Source of the DNA: an uncultured Alphaproteobacteria bacterium
GTDB lineage: Bacteria; Pseudomonadota; Alphaproteobacteria; RF32; CAG-239
Assembly (NCBI GenBank): GCA_944390885.1
Contig: CALXRP010000018.1
Coordinates: forward strand, 1 to 45,830
DNA length: 45,830 nt
Reading direction: 5' to 3'
Made by a program: the position numbers and the translations under genes. The notes under the pieces were generated by a model. It had not been told where the DNA came from, did no database searches, and saw nothing but the letters and a program-made list of their open reading frames with translations. Shown here one piece after another: positions 24,668 through 33,449 of the stretch; position 1 is the stretch's first letter; each line of letters begins with the position of its first letter.

Positions 24668-25999
24668 CTACTTTCCGCCGATGGTCAGACCGTTGACCCA
24701 AACCGTCGGAGAACCGAAACCGGAAGTTTTAAACTCCAAATCATCAGCAACCATTTTAATATCTTTCAGCAACTGATAATAATTTCCGGCAACGGTAAAC
24801 TGCTCCAACGGCCGGGTAATTTTTCCGCCTTCAATCAGATACCCTCTGGCACCGAACGAAAAATCACCAGTCACTATATGAAAACCGGCATGAAGCCCGT
24901 TCAGACGATCAATATAAACACCGTCTTTAACCTGTTCTAACAACTCTTGCTTAGAAACATTTCCCGGTTGCAGATACAAATTCATCGCCTCGACGATACC
25001 ATTACGTCCGGCACCGTTTCCGGTTGGTTCCACCCCGTCTTTGTGCGCCGTTTTCAGGCTGTGCAGATAAGTCTGCAAAACCCCGCCGGCAATAATATCT
25101 TTTTTCCGCGTCGGCACACCCTCCCCGTCAAACGGCGTTGTGGCATACCCGCCTTTCAACAAAGGATCATCTGTTATCGTCACGATCGGTGCGGCCACAA
25201 TCTGTCCGATTTTTCCGGCAAATTGCGACTTTTGTTTCTGAATGTTTAACGCCGAAGCAATACCTTCCAGAAAGGCTAAAATATCGGTAAAGCGTTTATT
25301 TTCAAAAACAACTTTTGTCACACCGCTTTCCGGCTTTATACCATTCAGGCGACTGAGCGCATCTTCCGTCGCTTTTTCGGCAATAAAGGCTGCGTCAAAA
25401 TCTTCCTCTTTGTCAAAGGCCACACCTTTATACCCCCATTCCTTACAATTGCCGTCTTCTGCCGTTACCATAACCGAGCAGCCGGCACTTTCATCTTCCC
25501 GGCTAAGATCAAGCCCTAGCGAATTACGCATAATCCGGCGGATTTTACCCTGAGCAAAAACCACCTTTTGAACCTGCGTAATTCTTTTGTCGGCAGCATA
25601 AGCTTTTTTCTCAATCTCCAGCATAAAAGCAACCGGATCCAAAGCCGACAAACGGCCGGACATCGGACGATACGATTCCGCCTTGGCATACGCGCCTTTG
25701 CCGTCATAAAAAAAGTTTTCTTCCCCTTCACCGATAAGCCGGGCGTTTTCCATCGCCGACTTAACAATCTCCGGAATTGCCGCCTCATCAAAATTTCCGC
25801 TGCTGCAATAACCGACTTTTCCGTCTTTTTTAACCGCCAACAACAAACTTTGATCTTCCGTTGCCGATTGTTTCTCTATTTTTCCTTCAAAAAGCTCCAG
25901 TCTTTGCCTGTCGGCATAAGCATATTCAATCTGAAACTCGTCCGCGCCGGATTTCTGCGCCTCGGCATAAACCGCTTCAACAAACTTCTGCACATTCAT
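24668..25999 (-). CDS. pmbA: Metalloprotease subunit PmbA/TldE
   Basis: A 443-aa protein, the non-metal-binding partner of TldD. Typical features are the N-terminal helix-rich part with QIEYAYADRQRLELFEGKIE, LLLAVKKDGKVGYCSS, and the C-terminal block GRNGIVEAMNLYL, IVTGDFSFGARGYLIEGGK and SGFGSPTVWVNGLTIGG. TldD-TldE cleaves unfolded or modified peptides, including removal of leader peptides in some RiPP pathways. The start is ATG 25999 with GGAGG 9 nt upstream, overlapping the tldD stop by one base. Confidence 0.93.
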   Translation of the reverse strand: MNVQKFVEAVYAEAQKSGADEFQIEYAYADRQRLELFEGKIEKQSATEDQSLLLAVKKDGKVGYCSSGNFDEAAIPEIVKSAMENARLIGEGEENFFYDGKGAYAKAESYRPMSGRLSALDPVAFMLEIEKKAYAADKRITQVQKVVFAQGKIRRIMRNSLGLDLSREDESAGCSVMVTAEDGNCKEWGYKGVAFDKEEDFDAAFIAEKATEDALSRLNGIKPESGVTKVVFENKRFTDILAFLEGIASALNIQKQKSQFAGKIGQIVAAPIVTITDDPLLKGGYATTPFDGEGVPTRKKDIIAGGVLQTYLHSLKTAHKDGVEPTGNGAGRNGIVEAMNLYLQPGNVSKQELLEQVKDGVYIDRLNGLHAGFHIVTGDFSFGARGYLIEGGKITRPLEQFTVAGNYYQLLKDIKMVADDLEFKTSGFGSPTVWVNGLTIGGK

Positions 26000-27384
26000 T
26001 ATTTCTGCCCTCCGACCGTTAATTCTTTCACCCTGATTGCCGGTTGCCCGACCGTTGTCGGAATATGCCCGGAAATCGAACCGCACATTCCGCAAGCATA
26101 AGCCATATTATTCCCGACCATATCAATATTCGGCAGAATATCCGCCCCGCGTCCGATAAGCTTGGCACCTTTTACCTGTTTGCCGATTTTACCGTTCTCA
26201 ATCAAATACGCCTCGTCTACCGAAAAGTTAAACTCCCCGGTCGTCGGATGAACCGACCCGCCGCTCATTTTTTTGGCATAGAGTCCGTACGGCGTTGCAG
26301 CAATAATCTCTTCTTCAGTCGCTTTTCCGTTCAAAATAAGCGTATTGCTCATACGCGATGTCGGAATAAATTTATAATTTTCTCGCCGCGACGCGCCGTT
26401 GGACGACATTCCCATCCGCCGTCCGCCAAACTTGTCCACCATATAATTTTTCAAAACGCCGTTTTCGATAAGCACCTTGCGCTGCGTCGGCGTTCCCTCA
26501 TCGTCAATGTTAATTGACCCCCAGGCATTCGGTATCGTTGCATCGTCAACCGCCGTAACCAGCTCAGACGCTATTCTCTGTCCCAGTTTTCCGGAAAATT
26601 CGGAAGTCCCGGGTGCCACCGATGTTGCTTCCAGACTATGCCCGCAAGCTTCGTGGAAAATCACGCCGCCGAATTCATTGCCGATAACCACCGGCATTAC
26701 CCCGGTCGGACAATCTCCGGCATCCAGCTTGTTAACCGCCCGCCGGACAACATCTTCGGCAATCTCTTCCAGGTTATAAAGGTCAAAAATCTCCGCTCCG
26801 ATTAAGCCGCCGATATTGCTCTCACCGGCCTGCTCTGTCTGATTATCCCGGCCGACGACGGCGCTCATCACAATCCGCATTCGGTTTTGCTCATCTTCCG
26901 CCCAGACACCGTCCGAATTTGCCACCAGAATCTTGCGGCTCTTATAAGCCCCACTGATATCCGTCCGTAAAACCAGAGAACTGGCTGCCGCCATATGCTC
27001 TGCCACACCGCAATAAATTTCGGCCTCCCGACTGCGTTCCAATTCAAACGGAGATTTTCTGATTTTATGCTTGTCCTCAAACGCAACGTCAACCAAACCA
27101 ATAATTCTTTTTTCGCTTTTCCCGGCAATAGCCGCCGCAGCTTTATCCGCCGTTTTCAACAGGTTTTCCCTGTCAAGCAGATTAGTATAGGCATAAGCCT
27201 GAAACACTCCCTTAAAAACCCTGATGCCAACGCCGCGCATCAGATTTGTTCCTGCACTTTCAACCTTTCCGTTCCCGACCTGCAGATGTTTCGTCTTGTT
27301 ATCTTCGGCAAAAACTTCGGCAAAATCGCCGCCCGTCGACAACGCCTCGTCCAATATTTCCGCAACCAGTTTTTTATCCAGCAT
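25999..27384 (-). CDS. tldD: Metalloprotease subunit TldD
   Basis: A 461-aa catalytic subunit of the heterodimeric TldD-TldE protease. The zinc site is visible as HEACGHSLEA (the HExxxH motif, about residue 246), with the downstream Cys region MAYACGMCGSISGHIPTTVG. The start at ATG 27384 has GGAG 8 nt before it; an in-frame start at 27432 is less likely. No RiPP precursor gene is visible next to the pair; its function is probably general peptide turnover or antitoxin/peptide processing. Confidence 0.95.
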   Translation of the reverse strand: MLDKKLVAEILDEALSTGGDFAEVFAEDNKTKHLQVGNGKVESAGTNLMRGVGIRVFKGVFQAYAYTNLLDRENLLKTADKAAAAIAGKSEKRIIGLVDVAFEDKHKIRKSPFELERSREAEIYCGVAEHMAAASSLVLRTDISGAYKSRKILVANSDGVWAEDEQNRMRIVMSAVVGRDNQTEQAGESNIGGLIGAEIFDLYNLEEIAEDVVRRAVNKLDAGDCPTGVMPVVIGNEFGGVIFHEACGHSLEATSVAPGTSEFSGKLGQRIASELVTAVDDATIPNAWGSINIDDEGTPTQRKVLIENGVLKNYMVDKFGGRRMGMSSNGASRRENYKFIPTSRMSNTLILNGKATEEEIIAATPYGLYAKKMSGGSVHPTTGEFNFSVDEAYLIENGKIGKQVKGAKLIGRGADILPNIDMVGNNMAYACGMCGSISGHIPTTVGQPAIRVKELTVGGQK

Positions 27385-27447
27385 AAAAACACTCCTTTCA
27401 CAATCGCAAAAGGAGTGTAACATACCTGTCATCCGATTTCTACAAAA

Positions 27448-28383
27448 TTATGCAGAAATATTTTTCAAAAAGTCCTTTATCTCATTACGGATAGTCTGGT
27501 GCAAAAGCATCCCGACATGGCCTTTTTCCGGCACAATGATCAGCTTGGAATTTTTCATTGCCTTGTGCAGACGATAAGCCCCTTTCAACGGACAGACAAA
27601 ATCCAGCCGGTTATGCACGATAAGCGTCGGAATCCATGAAATTTTCTTAATATTCTTCATCAGTTCGTCATCTTTAAGATAAAAGCGCTTATTGGCATAA
27701 TTCATATAAATGCGGGCCGAAGCCACATTTTTCTCATCCGCCTCTTTGGGCGCAATTCTAGGATTCAAACTGCCCAAAAGCCGCTCATACGCGCCATAAT
27801 ATGTCAGCGCTGTTTCTTGCTTTTCCTTTTCTCCGGAATTAATCAGCCCGGCATAATAGCTGAGCAGCAAATCATTATCCGGCACCTGTTCTTCAATCTG
27901 TTCCCAAATATCCGGATAAAAATTCTGTGTTCCCTCTTCTTCCCATTCGCGGCTTCCGTTATTGGCCAGAAAAATCTGAGAAAGCAAAAGCGCCTCAACT
28001 TTTTCGGGATAAGTTTCGGCAAATTTTAGCGCCAATGTCGAGCCCCACGAACCGCCGCGGATAATCACCTTGTCTTTAACGCCGCAGGCATCAAGAATCC
28101 GCTTGGCATCGTCAATCAAATCCGCCGTCGTGTTTTTATTCCACTGTCCCTCCGGCTGGCTCATGCCGCAACCGCGCTGGTCAAACATAATCACCCGGTA
28201 TTTGCGCAGATTAAAAGCCTTGGCATGACGGGGCTTGCAAAAACCGCCCGGTCCGCCGTGAAAGATTAAAATCGTCTTGCCTTTCTTGTTGCCAAACTCC
28301 CGAAAAAACACGCGATGTCCGTCTTTTTCCGGCAGATATCCTTCATGAAAGGCTTTTGGCTCAAACCAACTTTTCCAAAACAT
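27448..28383 (-). CDS. pip: Prolyl aminopeptidase (alpha/beta hydrolase, S33)
   Basis: A 311-aa cytosolic enzyme releasing N-terminal proline from peptides. It shows HGGPGG (oxyanion hole, about 42-47), RGCGMSQPEG, the nucleophile elbow GGSWGSTLAL (Ser near 112), the acid Asp in HNRLDFVCP and the catalytic His in EKGHVGM near the C-terminus. These are the signatures of the S33 proline iminopeptidase family. It lies 63 bp upstream of tldD on the same strand; co-transcription is possible. Confidence 0.85.
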   Translation of the reverse strand: MFWKSWFEPKAFHEGYLPEKDGHRVFFREFGNKKGKTILIFHGGPGGFCKPRHAKAFNLRKYRVIMFDQRGCGMSQPEGQWNKNTTADLIDDAKRILDACGVKDKVIIRGGSWGSTLALKFAETYPEKVEALLLSQIFLANNGSREWEEEGTQNFYPDIWEQIEEQVPDNDLLLSYYAGLINSGEKEKQETALTYYGAYERLLGSLNPRIAPKEADEKNVASARIYMNYANKRFYLKDDELMKNIKKISWIPTLIVHNRLDFVCPLKGAYRLHKAMKNSKLIIVPEKGHVGMLLHQTIRNEIKDFLKNISA

Positions 28384-28526
28384 TTCTTTTCCTCAATAAA
28401 AATTTTGCTTTTGTCATTAGAAACAAAAAAGCATAAAAAAGCAAATAACATTTTTACAATGAATATTTCAAAAGATTACCATTTTTTTACAATTAGAAAG
28501 ATAAAATCACTCAAAGAGGCAAAAAA

Positions 28527-29243
28527 ATGAAAAAAACATACAAAAACATTGTTGTTTTGACCGGCGCCGGTATTTCGGCAGAATCCGGGCTTGCAACTTT
28601 CCGCGCCGCCAACGGCTTATGGAACAATCATCCGGTAGAAGACGTTGCCACGGTCGAGGCTTTTGCCCGCAATCCGGCTTATGTGCATGAATTTTATAAT
28701 GAACTGAAAACCGAATTGCAAAAAGCCAAACCCAATCCGGCACATCAGGCATTAACCCGGCTTCAGGAAGAATACCCCGCCCCGGTCAGCATCATCACCC
28801 AGAATGTTGATACCCTGCACGAAAAGGCCGGCAGCAAAAACATTTACCACATTCATGGTCAAATCAACCAGGCCGTCTGTTTGAACTGCGGACAGGTCAT
28901 GGAAAGCTGGGGCGATGTTGATACCGAAACAACCTGTCCGCATTGCGGTGTTCAGGGAATGATGAAACCGAATATTGTCTTCTTTGGCGAAAACCTGCTT
29001 TGCATGGACAAAGTCGACCGCCTGCTGGCTGAATGCGACTTGTTTCTTTCCGTCGGCACTTCGGGCGTTGTATTTCCCGCCGCGGCTTTTGTGCAAATAG
29101 CCAAACTGCACGGCGCCGAAACCTACGAATTCAATTTGGAAGAAACATCCAACAATTTTTACTTTGACCGCCATATCTACGGCAAAGCCGGAGAAACGCT
29201 TCCGCCTTTTGTCAACAATTTGTTGAAAAACATCGAGAAATAA
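28527..29243 (+). CDS. NAD-dependent protein deacylase, SIR2 family
   Basis: A 238-aa sirtuin of class III. Visible motifs: GAGISAESGLATFRA (NAD-binding, about 13-27), TQNVDTLHE (about 90), the catalytic His in HIHGQI, a zinc ribbon CLNCGQ...CPHCG, and NIVFFGE followed by SVGTSGVVFPAA. It removes acetyl or longer acyl groups from lysines using NAD. GAGG lies 7 nt before ATG 28527. It is divergent from the aminopeptidase and ends at a terminator shared with the minus-strand ECF operon. Confidence 0.95.
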   Translation: MKKTYKNIVVLTGAGISAESGLATFRAANGLWNNHPVEDVATVEAFARNPAYVHEFYNELKTELQKAKPNPAHQALTRLQEEYPAPVSIITQNVDTLHEKAGSKNIYHIHGQINQAVCLNCGQVMESWGDVDTETTCPHCGVQGMMKPNIVFFGENLLCMDKVDRLLAECDLFLSVGTSGVVFPAAAFVQIAKLHGAETYEFNLEETSNNFYFDRHIYGKAGETLPPFVNNLLKNIEK

Positions 29244-29247
29244 AAAA

Positions 29248-29283
29248 ACAGCCTGTTTACAAAAACAGGCTGCTCTTTTTTTT
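29248..29283. terminator. Bidirectional intrinsic terminator
   Basis: CAGCCTGTT (29249-29257) pairs with AACAGGCTG (29264-29272), with A and T runs on the two sides. It separates the sirtuin gene from the ECF operon end. Confidence 0.85.
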
Positions 29284-29662
29284 AATCGATATACAAGACT
29301 TTATAAATATCATCCTGATTAAAATCATCGGTTATATCAACACAACGTTTTACGGCTTTGTTTGTCTTTTTGGAAACCAGTAGAAAACATTGTGTATCAC
29401 GCACCGGAGCAGTATTGTAAAGCGGATGATGATAAGTATCCGTTACAATATAGCTGCCAATCGTCGCTCCGACCAGCCCTGCAAAAAAGCTGTCAAGTTC
29501 ACTATGATGATGACCATGTCTTACATAAACCGGACGGGGATGATGAACCTCGACCACCGGCGGGCTGGGACGATGATGTCCGCCCCAGCCGTGCCAAGGC
29601 CAGGCATAAGCAGTGGAAATTGAAAAGCCCAATATTGCTAAAACAGTCAAAAACTTTTTCAT
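29282..29662 (-). CDS. Secreted histidine-rich protein
   Basis: A 126-aa exported protein with a clear signal peptide (MKKFLTVLAILGFSISTAYA). The mature N-terminus is very rich in His, Trp, Gly and Pro (WPWHGWGGHHRP, then HHPRP and HGHHHSE), pointing to metal binding. A hydrophobic Gly-rich stretch (GLVGATIGSYIV) and a C-terminal part with two Cys (CFLLVSKK and KRCVDITDD) follow; the Cys pair may form a disulfide. It is the last gene of the ECF sigma operon, 20 bp after the Spy-like gene. Metal (Cu, Zn, Ni) sequestration is inferred. Confidence 0.7.
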   Translation of the reverse strand: MKKFLTVLAILGFSISTAYAWPWHGWGGHHRPSPPVVEVHHPRPVYVRHGHHHSELDSFFAGLVGATIGSYIVTDTYHHPLYNTAPVRDTQCFLLVSKKTNKAVKRCVDITDDFNQDDIYKVLYID

Positions 29663-29682
29663 CTGCTGTCTGCCTTTCCTGA

Positions 29683-30180
29683 TTAATCTTCAGGCGCCGG
29701 TCTGGGCATATCGTCATCGGGAGCCGGAGGCGGCGGCGGAAAATCTCCGATATGGTCGGGACGCGAACCTTTATGCATTCTTCTGCCTCTGTTCTTATCA
29801 AATTTTTCTTTCATCTTCTTCCATTTTTCATGCCGCTCGGCCTTGATTTTTTCAAATTTTGTTTTTTGTTCCGCCGTCAGAATATCTTCAAATTCCTTCA
29901 TATTTTCCTGACGCAGTTTATCCATCTTCTCCCGCAGATTTTTCATATCTTCCATCAGCGGTTTCACCTGAGCGCGCCCTTCTTCATGAATCTTTTTGGC
30001 CTGTTCTCTTTGTTGTTCGGTCAAGCCCAGCTCATCTGCCAGTTTGTTTTCCATTTTCTCCATTCTTTGTTCATGACGCAAACCGTCTGCCGGCGGCATA
30101 GGCTTTTTCTCCTGAGCATATACGTTGGCAGCACCAAGCATAACCGCTGCGGCACAAACTGAATACAACCATTTTTTCAT
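29683..30180 (-). CDS. Spy/CpxP-like periplasmic protein (LTxxQ repeats)
   Basis: A 165-aa exported protein: signal peptide MKKWLYSVCAAAVMLGAANVYA, a charged helical core with two LTxxQ motifs (LGLTEQQREQAKKI and ILTAEQKTKFEKI), and a Pro/Asp-rich C-terminus (PPPPPAPDDD). LTxxQ proteins (Spy, CpxP, CnrX-like) act as periplasmic chaperones or metal sensors in envelope stress. The start is ATG 30180, with AGGAG 7 nt upstream; an earlier ATG (30186) lies only one base after that site. It follows the ECF sigma gene by 2 bp, so its synthesis is tied to the sigma factor. Confidence 0.75.
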   Translation of the reverse strand: MKKWLYSVCAAAVMLGAANVYAQEKKPMPPADGLRHEQRMEKMENKLADELGLTEQQREQAKKIHEEGRAQVKPLMEDMKNLREKMDKLRQENMKEFEDILTAEQKTKFEKIKAERHEKWKKMKEKFDKNRGRRMHKGSRPDHIGDFPPPPPAPDDDMPRPAPED

Positions 30181-30182
30181 AC

Positions 30183-30680
30183 TCATTCTCCTTTTAAACA
30201 TTGTAATTTTTCACTAAGTATCTTCCTGGCATTATGCAGCCGGGACTTAATTGTTCCGACCGGTTCGCCGGTCTTTTTTGCAATCTGTTCGTAGCTCATT
30301 TCTTCAAATTCAAACCAAACCACGACCTGGCGAAGCTTTCTCGGCAACGAATCAACCGCTTTCAAAATAATTTTCTGACGCTTTTTGGCATCAACAATCT
30401 CCTCGGGCATTGAAGCACTGCTGCAGCATTTCTCCAAAACCTCTTCATCGCCGTCCTGCGTTGCATTCTGCCGATATTGCTTTGATTTGAAATAATCTCT
30501 GCAAACATTGGCCGTAAGGGTGGAAATCCATTGGACAAACTTCCCCTGCTCCTGATACTTGTCAAGATTTTGCCATGTCTTGATATAAACTTCCTGTTCA
30601 ATATCTTCATTGTTTGAACCGGTCAGCCTGCGGATAATCGCTCTGATACGGTTGCGGTTTTCCAATATAATCTGTTTCAT
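30183..30680 (-). CDS. ECF-family RNA polymerase sigma factor
   Basis: A 165-aa sigma factor. Region 2 (about 10-75) has EDIEQEVYIKTWQNLDKYQE and FVQWISTLTANVCRDYFKSK; region 4 (about 110-160) has LRQVVVWFEFEEMSYEQIA followed by PVGTIKSRLHNARKIL. This is the two-domain ECF layout. It starts at the base after the stop of the 85-aa membrane protein gene and is followed by the Spy-like gene. No ZAS-type anti-sigma gene is present, so control may go through the small membrane protein. An ECF-type promoter precedes the operon. Confidence 0.92.
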   Translation of the reverse strand: MKQIILENRNRIRAIIRRLTGSNNEDIEQEVYIKTWQNLDKYQEQGKFVQWISTLTANVCRDYFKSKQYRQNATQDGDEEVLEKCCSSASMPEEIVDAKKRQKIILKAVDSLPRKLRQVVVWFEFEEMSYEQIAKKTGEPVGTIKSRLHNARKILSEKLQCLKGE

Positions 30681-30938
30681 CTATCCAACCATCAACAAAC
30701 CAAATTCATCAGTGGGCAATCCCAGTTCTTCAATCACGGATCCGGTTTCGGTCAAATAGATCTCGCGTCCCAGATCACCGAAATTATATTCAGTATAAAC
30801 ATAATCTCTGGGATACAAACCGCCGAACATCAAAACAAGCGCAAACACGCCCGCAAAAGCCTTAATCCGGTTATTCCGCCGTTTTCTGGCAAAATAAAGC
30901 GGTTTTGCTTCTTTCAACAATGCAGAAATATCATCCAT
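30681..30938 (-). CDS. Small single-pass membrane protein, possible anti-sigma factor
   Basis: An 85-aa protein with a basic cytosolic leader (about 1-24: MDDISALLKEAKPLYFARKR), one membrane segment (about 27-42, IKAFAGVFALVLMFGG) and an acidic periplasmic end. It abuts the ECF sigma gene, where anti-sigma factors are usually encoded, but it lacks the zinc anti-sigma HxxxCxxC motif. GGAGG lies 6 nt before ATG 30938, one of the best ribosome sites in the window. A role as a minimal membrane anti-sigma or sensor is inferred from position only. Confidence 0.6.
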   Translation of the reverse strand: MDDISALLKEAKPLYFARKRRNNRIKAFAGVFALVLMFGGLYPRDYVYTEYNFGDLGREIYLTETGSVIEELGLPTDEFGLLMVG

Positions 30939-30961
30939 GTTTACCTCCTTACATAAGGTAT

Positions 30962-30986
30962 AACGAGCTATTTTTTTAAAAGGTTC
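30962..30986 (-). promoter_or_regulatory. ECF-type promoter in front of the sigma operon
   Basis: On the minus strand GAACC is followed, with 17 bp between GAAC and CGTT, by CGTTATA (GAAC at 30986-30983, CGTT at 30965-30962). This matches the GAAC...CGT pattern used by many ECF sigma factors and lies 24 bp upstream of the 85-aa gene, suggesting autoregulation. Confidence 0.5.
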
Positions 30987-31014
30987 AAAAAAATATTTCC
31001 TCTCCGCAACCACC

Positions 31015-33276
31015 TCAAATCCGGCGGAAAATATTACCTTTGCGGCAGAGCGACACATCACGCCCGCTCATCACGCTGTCCCAAATGGCTTTAACTTCCG
31101 TCGGAGAATAGTCTTTATAACAAAAATCGGCACGATAAAAATCCGCTCTGACGGAAGCCGCTTCGGCAGCAGCACAAAACGGTTTCTCCGCAAACAACAT
31201 AATCTGGCAGTTTTCCGACAAAGCCATATATTTTTCTCCGTTTTTCTGCAATTCCATCCATTTTTTTCCGCGCGGACAATTTTTGCAGTCATTATCTCTT
31301 ATACAGGCTGCACTGGTAAAAAGCGGCACATCCTGATACACAACCAAAACCACCGGCAAAGGCGAAACCTGTGCCAGCTCCTGCCAGTTCTGCAAAGTAT
31401 CTTCAAGCGCCAGAGTTACCCTTCCGGATCCCATAGTCTTAGCTTCCTGAACGGCCTGACTGTTCATGGCATAAAGCGGTGTATCAAAGCTCAAATCAAT
31501 CCCGTGCCGGGGCAAAACCGACAAGCCCCAATAATTTCCGATTTCCCATTTTTTATACCCCTGCCCCAAAAGCCCGGCAATCAGCGGCTCAAATTGTTTC
31601 GGACGGCGGCATACGGCCGGCAGAGCCAGACGCACTTTGTTTTTGGGAAGTTTTTTCAAATCCGCCGGGTCAAAATCCGGCGACAATAAAATAACCAGCT
31701 CATCAATCTCGCTAAAATCCAAAAGTCCGAGATTAGAAACCTTATCCGTTTTAATGATTTTTCCGCTCTTGCGCGGCAAAACCCTGGCCTCCGTTTCCGG
31801 TAACACAGCTTGTTTTTCCGGCAAAACAATCTGTCCGTACAAAGCGCGGCGCAAATCGTTCAACTGAGAAACCGGCACAAAAAGCCCGTTCGGATTTTCA
31901 ACGGTAATCCCGACCAGTTCAAATGGTGTATCTCCCGTTTTTCCAAAAGCTTTTTTAACGGCCTCGGCAACCTTGCCGGAAACTTCAGCCGGAGGGAAAT
32001 TTCCTTCAAGCATTGCCTCAAAGCCTTCCGCCCGCGCCGTCAGTTTACCCGGCGTTATTTCCACCGAAACTTCCAAAGAATGCCGCGGTTTATATGCGCC
32101 GGCTTTCGGATGTTCATACGGATAAGCACCTTTAACCGCCGTTGAAGAAGCCAGATAAACGTTATATCCTTTTTTTAAGACCGGAGCCTTGGGCGGCAGA
32201 TGAATTTCCACAACCGTTCCGGCCTCTGCCTCAAAAACGTTTTTTCCGCCGACCCGTAAATTTTGCAAAGAAAAACCAAACGGCCTTTCCTCTCCCGGAA
32301 CATCAATCTGAATACCGTCAAACCGGGAAATTTTATGTGTGGGAACAAGCATAAGCTTCCCATTCTGAACCGAGGCAATTTTACCAATGAAAAGCCCCCT
32401 GTGCCCGACGAAATTCCGATCAATAACCTCTTTGTTTTTGCCGTTAAAATGAAATTTGCACCACGGGCGGGAAAAAATCTGCCGGATATGTTCCTCTTTC
32501 CGCACATCGGCGCCGTCTCCGTCCAGAATATGACGATAATAATCGGTAACGGCCGCCACATACAAAGCCGTTTTCTTGCGCCCTTCAATCTTCAAAGACG
32601 TTACCGGCATTTTCAAAACGTCTTCCTGCAAGGCCATATCTTTCATCGAAAAATAATGCCGCTCTCCGCTCTCTCCGGCAAACGCCGCCCGGCAGGGATA
32701 CAAACATTTTCCGCGATTGGCGCTTTTACCGCTCTCCATAGAGGAAAACAGGCACAAACCGCTGTAAGAATAGCATAAGGCGCCATGAATAAAAGCCTCG
32801 GTTTCCAGTCCCGGAATAGCGGCAATTTCCTTAATTTCCGGCAAAGAAAGCTCACGCGCCACCACCACGCGGGAAAAGCCCAAGCGCTGCAGTGCCAAGG
32901 CCCCTTCTTTATTATGTACGGCCATCTGCGTGCTGGCATGCATCTCCAGTTCCGGATACTGCTCCCGGATAATCCGCGCCGTTCCCAAATCCTGAATAAT
33001 AACTGCATCTACCCGGCAGCGTGAACAGATGTCAAGCGTCTTAAGCAAATCCGAAAGCTCATTTTCCTGCACCAGCGTATTAACCGCGGCAAAAACTTTC
33101 CGCCCCAGATGATGAGCATAGCCGACAAAATCCCGTAAATTTTCTTCATTAAAATTTGCGGCCGTCGCCCGGGCCGAAAACTGCTGCAGCCCGAGATAAA
33201 CCGCGTCGGCTCCGTAATACAGGGCGGCATACCCCGCTTCAATATCCCCGGCCGGTGCCAGAAGTTCTTTTTTCAT
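31015..33276 (-). CDS. U32 family protein (RlhA-type rRNA hydroxylation)
   Basis: A 753-aa protein starting MKKELLAPAGD, the U32 signature start. It has a TIM-barrel N-terminal part (ADAVYLGLQQFSARA, AFIHGALCYSYSGLCLFSS) and the cysteine set CLFSS...NRGKCLYPCR that binds an iron-sulfur cluster. A mid-region with PVTSLKIEGRKKTALYVAAVTDYYR (20-residue-window equivalents 261-285) and a DUF3656-like domain follow. Members include RlhA, which hydroxylates 23S rRNA, and old annotations call it collagenase. The C-terminus has a further cysteine cluster (CIRDNDCKNCPRG). ATG 33276 has GAGGGGA upstream. It is longer than E. coli RlhA (about 650 aa). Confidence 0.85.
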   Translation of the reverse strand: MKKELLAPAGDIEAGYAALYYGADAVYLGLQQFSARATAANFNEENLRDFVGYAHHLGRKVFAAVNTLVQENELSDLLKTLDICSRCRVDAVIIQDLGTARIIREQYPELEMHASTQMAVHNKEGALALQRLGFSRVVVARELSLPEIKEIAAIPGLETEAFIHGALCYSYSGLCLFSSMESGKSANRGKCLYPCRAAFAGESGERHYFSMKDMALQEDVLKMPVTSLKIEGRKKTALYVAAVTDYYRHILDGDGADVRKEEHIRQIFSRPWCKFHFNGKNKEVIDRNFVGHRGLFIGKIASVQNGKLMLVPTHKISRFDGIQIDVPGEERPFGFSLQNLRVGGKNVFEAEAGTVVEIHLPPKAPVLKKGYNVYLASSTAVKGAYPYEHPKAGAYKPRHSLEVSVEITPGKLTARAEGFEAMLEGNFPPAEVSGKVAEAVKKAFGKTGDTPFELVGITVENPNGLFVPVSQLNDLRRALYGQIVLPEKQAVLPETEARVLPRKSGKIIKTDKVSNLGLLDFSEIDELVILLSPDFDPADLKKLPKNKVRLALPAVCRRPKQFEPLIAGLLGQGYKKWEIGNYWGLSVLPRHGIDLSFDTPLYAMNSQAVQEAKTMGSGRVTLALEDTLQNWQELAQVSPLPVVLVVYQDVPLFTSAACIRDNDCKNCPRGKKWMELQKNGEKYMALSENCQIMLFAEKPFCAAAEAASVRADFYRADFCYKDYSPTEVKAIWDSVMSGRDVSLCRKGNIFRRI

Positions 33277-33449
33277 ATTCCCCTCAATCTTCTTTACTAA
33301 CAATAGGTTAACTTCAAATTTTAAATTATTTACTAATAAAAAACAAAAAAGTTCCAAAGTTCATTTTTGATAAATTATAATAAAAATTTATAAGTTTTTA
33401 ACTAAAAAAAGCTATAAAGGAAACTATATTTTCCCCAAAGGAGCAAAAA

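Noticed and set aside
24668..27384. RiPP gene cluster around TldD/TldE
   Set aside because: No precursor peptide, radical SAM or cyclodehydratase gene lies next to the pair; the pair is also widespread as a housekeeping protease.
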